Program-made: the position numbers and the translations under genes | The notes under the pieces: model-generated | Database searches by the model: none | Told to the model about the DNA's origin: nothing | What the model saw: only the letters and a program-made list of their open reading frames with translations | Assembly: GCA_031769625.1 (NCBI GenBank) | Contig: JAUIMM010000535.1 | Span: 558,001 to 622,000 of the forward strand | Direction of reading: 5' to 3' | DNA length: 64,000 bases | Source: Taudactylus pleione | Taxonomy: Eukaryota > Chordata > Amphibia > Anura > Myobatrachidae | In this document: positions 58,472 through 64,000 of the stretch, piece after piece | How the letters are laid out: each line of letters begins with the position of its first letter | Position numbering within the stretch: the stretch's first letter is position 1

Positions 58472-58932
58472 CAGTATTTTTTAACTGAGGTCTTAAAAGA
58501 TTGCCTTATAGACATTAGTAATTTTCCCTTCTGACGTCAACATGAAAAGTTTTAGTTTGACCATATAGATGTAGCCACGCTCATCTGTGCCGCGATGTGA
58601 GAGCATCGCGGCATGGATGGTGCGACTACTGTGCCCGGGTCTATGGCGTTCACATGCATATGCAAGCAAACGCCATAGACTTCAATGGGAGGTTGCCGGC
58701 CACGCCTAGTCGCGGCCTGTTTAGAGCTCCGCAATGCCACGATGCATGACACTGGAGACTGCTCCATTGGTACTTGCCGACAGCCATGGCCAAAAGTTTT
58801 GGTTTTCAAAAAGTCTGCTGCTTCAGTTTTTATGATGGCAATTTGCAAATACTCCAGAATGTCACGAAGAGTGATCAGATGAATTGCAATTAATTGCATG
58901 CAAAGTCCCTCTTTGCCATAACAATGAACTTA
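58472..58932. other. No gene seen
   Basis: It contains a hairpin around CGCGATGTGAGAGCATCGCG (58,591-58,610) and GGCGTTCACATGCATATGC with its partner. No gene. Confidence 0.55.
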
Positions 58933-59532
58933 GGGCCTGATTCAGAGCCGCTCATAAGCGCCCGCTCGTTTGCTGTGAGCGATGTTCGCACAACTGCGCA
59001 TGCGTATGGGTCGTAATGCGCATGCGTAAACCAGTCATTGCGGTCGGAAATTGAGCACTCGCAAAACAGCGAGGGGCTGCTAATTTGATTGACAGAATGT
59101 ACCGTTTGTGGGTGGTAACAGGGGAAGGTGCTTGAAAACGGGGGAGTGGAGAACTGCACGCAGGCGTGCCTAACGGTAAAAAGGGTGTTTCATGGGAATG
59201 CATAATTAGTAAAGAAGCGTCATCGACCACGTCACTTGGTTGTCTTTGAGCCTGAACTGCTCGCAGTGATTGCGGTAGGATAAACCTACCACAAGCACTG
59301 TGAGCAGTTCAGATGCCTTTCGATGTACCTGATTAATCAAATAAATACCGGAGATGACATGTGATGCGAACAGCAAAAGGGGCGTCTTTAGAAAATAGCG
59401 AGCGCATTTTTTGTTCGCTCGCTCAGACATAGAGGCGTCAACAAACCGCAATGAGCGAGCGCTCAATTTAAATAGCCGGCCCCTTTTTAGGAACGACCGT
59501 CTGCAAATAGCGTCTGGCTCTGAATCAGGCCA
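58933..59532. mobile_element. Harbinger-type MITE, 599-bp family, copy 3
   Basis: The ends GGGCCTGATTCAGAGCCG and GGCTCTGAATCAGGCCA are flanked by TTA (58,930-58,932; 59,533-59,535). The interior corresponds to the other two copies in reverse orientation (GCGATGTTCGCACAACTGCG near the left; AATAGCGTCTGGCTCTG near the right). Confidence 0.9.
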
Positions 59533-59554
59533 TTAATCCCAAAAACAACATTTC

Positions 59555-60775
59555 CACTGCATTTCAGCCCTGCCACAAAAGGACCAGCTGACATCATGTC
59601 AGTGATTCTCTCGTTAACACAGGTGAGAGTGATGATGAGGACAAGGCTGGAGATCACTATGTCATGCTGATTGAGTTAGACTAACAGACTGGAAGCTTTA
59701 AAAGGAGGGTGGAGCTTGAAATCATTGTTCTTCCTCTGTTAACCATGGTTACCTGCAAGGAAACATGTACAGTCATCATTGCTTTTCATAAAAAGGGCTT
59801 CATAGGCAAGGATATTGCTGCTAGTAAGATTGCACCTAAATTAAATATTTATCAAATCATCAAGAACTTCAAGGAGAAAGGTTCAATAGTTGAGAAGAAG
59901 GCTTCAGGGTGCACAAAAACGTCTAGCAAGCGCCAGGACCATCTCCTAAAGTTGATTCAGCTGCAGGATCTGGGCACCACCAGTGCAGAGCTTGCTTAGG
60001 AATGGCAGCAAGCAGGTGGGAGTGCATCTTCAGGCACAGTGAGGTGAAGACTTTTGGAGGATGGCCTGGTGTCAAGAAGGGCAGCAAAGAAGCCACATAT
60101 CTCCAGAAAAAATATCAGAGACAGACTGATATTCTGCAAAAGGTACAGCAATTGGACTACTGAGGACTTTGGTAAAGATATTTTAGCTGATGAATCCCCT
60201 TTCAGATTGTTTGGGGAATCTGGAAAAACGCTTGTCGGAGAAGAAAAATATGAACACTATCATCAGTCCTGTGTCATGCCAACAGTAAAGCATGCTGAGA
60301 CCATTCATGTGTGGGGTTGCTTCTCAGCCAAGGGAGTGGACAAACTCACAATTTTGCCTAAGAACACAGCCATGAATAAAGCATGGTACCAAAACATCCC
60401 CCAAGAGCAATTTCTCCCAACCATCCAAGAACAGTTTTGTGACATAAAATGCCTTTTCCAGCATTATGGAGCACCTTGCAATAAGGAAACAATTATGACA
60501 AACTGGCTCAGGGAACAAGACATCAAAATGTTGGGTCCAGGGCCATGAAACTGTCCAGACCTTAATTCCATTGAGAACTTGTGGTCAATCCTCAAGAGGC
60601 GGGTGGCCAAACAAAACCCACAAATTCTGACAAACTTCAAGCACTGATTAGGCAAGAATGGGCGTCCATCAGTCAGTATGTGGCCCAGAAGTTGATTGAC
60701 AGCATGCCAGGGTGAATTGCAGAGGTCTTGAAAAAGAAGGGTCAACACTGCAAATATTGACTCTTGCAAATTCTT
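59555..60775 (+). mobile_element. Second Tc1-like element, ends missing
   Basis: The leader (TTTCAGCCCTGCCACAAAAG, GGACCAGCTGACATCATGTC) and the gene of a widespread Tc1 family are present. Neither terminal inverted repeat was found, so the copy is truncated on both sides. It belongs to a different Tc1 family from the element at 6419. Confidence 0.85.
59745..60760 (+). pseudogene. Tc1-like transposase with several stops
   Basis: The start is the ATG at 59,745 (MVTCKETCTVIIAFHKKG). The helix-turn-helix region follows (GKDIAASKIAPKLNIYQII), then a second helix set to about 60,050. Stops appear as TAG at 59,997, TGA near 60,045 and TGA near 60,546. The first Asp is kept (ADESPFRLFG). The second Asp is replaced by Tyr (CLFQHYGAP). 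The Glu is kept (NSIENLWSILKRR). The natural end (KKKGQHCKY) is at about 60,735-60,760. Dead by stops and by loss of a catalytic residue. Confidence 0.9.
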
Positions 60776-61271
60776 GCAGAATCTGTTAGAATCGGAATCT
60801 GCATGATGCCATCTTGCGAATGGCAAACATGAATCCATTTTAGCTACAAGTAAAAAAATCCTTACATTAAATATTCAGTGATGACAAGACAGGTTTTGTT
60901 GATCTGTCTGTGATGAATAATTAAAGAATACACAAAGATATGGTGAGCATTTGCTCTGCATACAGAACAGTATGCCTAGGAAAATTGAAGTATAATACAG
61001 GCACTAATATACTCAGAAGGAATGGATTGGGAAACAATTGTTAGATATCTAAGCTACCCTTAGCCATTGTAGGCCTTGTATCTAATGTGATGTGGTTAAA
61101 GAGAAATGAATTGTATTCTGGGTAAGCCATTGTCTTTGAGTTTGATGCTTAAACAGATTAGCCTTGCCTTTATGATCTCATCAGGCATCTTTTGATCACC
61201 TGTGTAAACCCCCATTGCCTGTAATTTTTGTAGTCCAGACAAGTAATATCAAAACCAAGTAAAGCATAGAG

Positions 61272-61329
<58 letters not shown>

Positions 61330-61928
61330 ATTCATGATAAATACATGCATGCACATAGACAATCGCATGTGTATTCACAATGTATGCAAATATACACACA
61401 ATTACATTAAAAGGCTCCGCAGTATTTTAGGTTAATATTCAGGTTTTTATTATTATCAGCAATGTTGTGAAATGTATGTATTTGATATTAATGGTATAGA
61501 ACATCGTAGACATTTCATGTTTGGTACTGTACTGATACCTGTCTATTTCCAGATACCCGGTTATATCAGCAAGGGAATCGGATCATGCGTTCAGGAGTTA
61601 TGGACCATAGTGAATTATTGGTTGAAACATAAAACTCTGTATGCTGAGCCTGTGGTTAATTTAAATCAATTAAAGAAAAACAATACAATCTGAAGAAGTG
61701 GGACATACCCCTAGTGAACTGCCCTATGAACTACAGTGTACTACAAAGACCAAGAGCAAGAACCAATGGAATTATGTTTGTCTGTCTACATTGCTGTTAT
61801 CATGATCAGTTCGGGTATATAGCCTGTGTACTGGTCCCATTTAGGAGCCATTCTTCTTCTAGGATGACCGCAGGCTTCTGGATTGATGACTGTAACTGGT
61901 ACCGGTGCACTGGCGTATGTATATTGAC
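60776..61928. other. No gene seen; (TA)n microsatellite
   Basis: (TA)n lies at 61,276-61,327. Other short open frames are unsupported. The hAT copy 3 begins directly after it. Confidence 0.6.
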
Positions 61929-62536
61929 TAGGGGTGTGTTTTGGTTTTGGATCTGGATCTTTCTTCATGTTTTGGATCTGGATTGGTTTTGCCAAAACCA
62001 CCCTTCCGTGTTTTGGGTTCTGGGTTTTGTGTTTTGGATCTGTATTTTTTTGAAAAAAAGCATAAAAACAGCTTAATCACAGAATGTGTGGGTTTTTCTG
62101 CTCCTATGCAATTATTAACCTCAATAACCTTCATTTCCACTCATTTCCAGTCTTTTCTGAACACCTCATACCTCACAATATTGTTTTTATGGCCAAAAGA
62201 TTGCACCGAGGTAGCTGGATGACTATGCTAAACGACACGAGTGGGCGGCACAAACACGTGGCCCATCTAGGAGTGACACTGCAGTGGCAGACAGGATGGC
62301 AGTTTGAAAAACTAGGCCCCAAACAGTACATACTGCAAAGAAAAAAAAGAGGTGCAAGATGGAATTGTCCTTGGGCCTCCCACCCACCCTTATATTGTAT
62401 AAATAGGACATGCACACTTTAACAAACCAATCATTTCAACGCCAGGGTCTGTCACATGACTGTGGCTGAAATGATTGGTTCATTTGGGCCCCCACAAAAC
62501 AAGCTGGCAATTAATGTGTCCCTGCACAAACTGGCT

Positions 62537-63556
62537 CTACGGAGGCAAGATGTCGTCCTCATCCTCCTCATCCACCGATTCCTTGGATAAAACAGGAAAA
62601 AGGGATTTAGGTGTCCCTGGACTGCTTACGGTCTTAGCCAAAGTTTCTGAACTTGACAGTAACTTTTTATGAACACGCTGCAGGTGCCGTATAAGGGATG
62701 ATGTTCCTAGGTGGTTAACATCCCTACCCCTACTTATTTCACCTTTACATATGGTACATATGGCAAGACAGTTGTTGTCCAGATTTGGATAGAAATATTT
62801 CCAGACCAAAGAGGTGGAATGTTTGGTCTTCTGCACAGGCATGACCGTGATGGGCTTTTTCATCCCACGGACAACAACTGTCTCCCCCGGAGCCTGATTT
62901 AAACAAACCACATCACCATCAGAATCCTCCTCGCCAACTTCCTCCTCAGCGCCAGCTACACCAGTATCCTCATCCTGTTGTACTTCAACAGTGACATCTT
63001 CAATTTGCATATCAGCAAGTGGACTGTGGGTGCTCCTTCCAGCACTTGCAGAGGGCGTGCAAATGGTGGAAAGAGCCATCTCTTCCCGTCCAGTGCTGGG
63101 AAGGTCATGCATAGCAACCGCCACCACACTTGGACTCTCCTTGGGGATTTGTGATATCTCCTTAGAACACACAGTTCTTCGCTGTGCTTTTGCCAGCTTA
63201 ACTCATTTGATTTTTTTAGCGGGAGGAGGGCTTCCATCGTCATGTGAAGCTGAACCACTAGTCATGAACATAGGGAAAGACCGTTCCTTGCCACTCCATG
63301 TCGTAAATGGCATATTGGCAAGTTTACGTTTCTCCTCAGATGATTTAAATGTTTTTTTCAAGGTCATTTTCCTGAACTTTGTCATTTGGGATTGTATGTG
63401 GCCTCTACTATGACATTGGGCATCGGCCTTGGAAGACGACGTTGATGGCATGTTATCGTCTATGTCATGACTAGTGGCAGCAGCTTCAGCACTAGGAGGA
63501 AGTGGTTCTTGATCTTTCCCTATTTTATTTTTATCGGAGAAAGTTTGGTCCTCCAT
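62537..63556 (-). pseudogene. Deleted hAT gene: N-terminus and BED finger fused to acidic tail
   Basis: The ATG is at 63,556 (MEDQTFSDKNKIGKD). The frame runs to AKKIK, then TGA at 63,205-63,203. It continues in the same frame from VKLAKAQRRTVCSKEIS through the acidic region and a BED finger (CTICKGEISRGRD, HLQRVH) to PKSLFPVLS. The deletion joint then leads in frame into KESVDEEDEDDILPP, the natural end. The catalytic RNase H-like domain is gone. Apart from the one TGA, the 340-codon frame is clean. From the ATG at 63,172 a 211-residue BED protein could be made. Such a product could bind element ends without cutting, but that is inference. Confidence 0.85.
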
Positions 63557-63569
63557 TTATGTTATATTG

Positions 63570-64000
63570 ATATATACGTGCGGCTAAGGCGCACACAAAC
63601 ACAGAAAATAATTTTCTATTTTTATTGGAGACTAGTGCACTTTGTGGGTTACACCACCCTTTAAGAAATGAGCCAGCCGGCCCTTTACTTATGGGACACA
63701 GGCGCACGCTTGGCGCTGCTCCTTTGTTGATGCACGTGCAGCCACAGTGCACACAATTCACAAACACAGAAAATATTTTTTTTTTGTTTGGAGTGTACTT
63801 TGGGGGTTACAGCACCCTTTAATGGTCAAGCCAGCTGGCTCTTTACTTATGACACAGGCGCACGCTTGGCACTACTTTGTTGATGCACGTGCGGCTACTG
63901 CACACACATTTCACAAAGACAGAAAAAAAAGAAGAATTTTTTATTTTGTTTGGAGTGTACTTTAGGGGTTACAGCACCCTTTAATGGACAAGCCAGCTGG
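63570..64000. repeat. Tandem subterminal repeat of hAT copy 3
   Basis: This is the same array as 4060-4480: TGCACGTGCGGCTACTG, CACAAACACAGAAAA, TTGGAGTGTACTTTGGGGG, TTACAGCACCCTTTAA. Three units are visible before the window ends. Confidence 0.85.

Larger units (their letters stand above)
61929..64000 (-). mobile_element. hAT (ZBED-type) transposon, copy 3, internally deleted, cut by window
   Basis: It starts TAGGGGTGTGTTTTGG after ATATTGAC and follows copy 1 closely to about 62,581. It then jumps to sequence equivalent to about 3036 of copy 1, losing some 2.1 kb (transposase catalytic domain). It continues through the BED part and the tandem array to the window end. The right end lies beyond 64,000. 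Confidence 0.9.

Overview
This looks like non-coding, transposon-packed vertebrate DNA. An amphibian with a large genome, probably a frog or toad, is the best guess. The reasons are the mix of Tc1/mariner, hAT (ZBED type), PIF/Harbinger, L2-type LINE and Penelope-like elements (PLEs), the many MITEs and the AT-rich background with microsatellites. I found no host gene, no structural RNA gene and no bacterial-type feature. Every coding region I can support belongs to a mobile element, and all carry stops, frameshifts or deletions.

Layout. 1-10,525: a large inverted repeat whose left arm is split by a 4.7 kb hAT element (286-4972, transposase on the minus strand). Between the arms lie a 104-bp tandem repeat, a complete but broken Tc1-like element (6419-8034) and a decayed PLE (8660-10,060). 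10.5-15.4 kb: a second PLE reverse-transcriptase relic, a minisatellite and two GC-rich MITEs. 15,397-25,575: a 10,179-bp PIF/Harbinger element with matching inverted ends and an AGA target-site duplication. It carries a DDE transposase flanked by two different Myb/SANT-like genes on the opposite strand. 25.8-34.1 kb: an L2-like LINE on the minus strand, broken up by MITEs, a PLE fragment and a 1.5 kb palindrome. 35.1-37.6 kb: an unclassified repeat and blank sequence. 37,591-45,405: an older relative of the first hAT, full of nested elements. 45.8-61.9 kb: more Harbinger-type MITEs, a TTAA-flanked MITE, a Myb-like remnant, minisatellites rich in TTAGGG-like units, a 2.2 kb foldback and a second Tc1-like pseudogene. 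61,929-64,000: a third hAT copy, close to the first but internally deleted, running off the window.

How the parts may relate. The ends of the 10 kb Harbinger (GGACCTCATTCAGAG) resemble the ends of at least seven MITEs here (GGGCCTGATTCAGAG and similar), and all make 3-bp target duplications. The large element therefore represents the kind of autonomous source that could have moved the small ones. The most unusual observations are its two-Myb gene content, the relaxed 3-bp target choice, and the construction of several MITEs as a string of about eleven adjacent, different hairpins.
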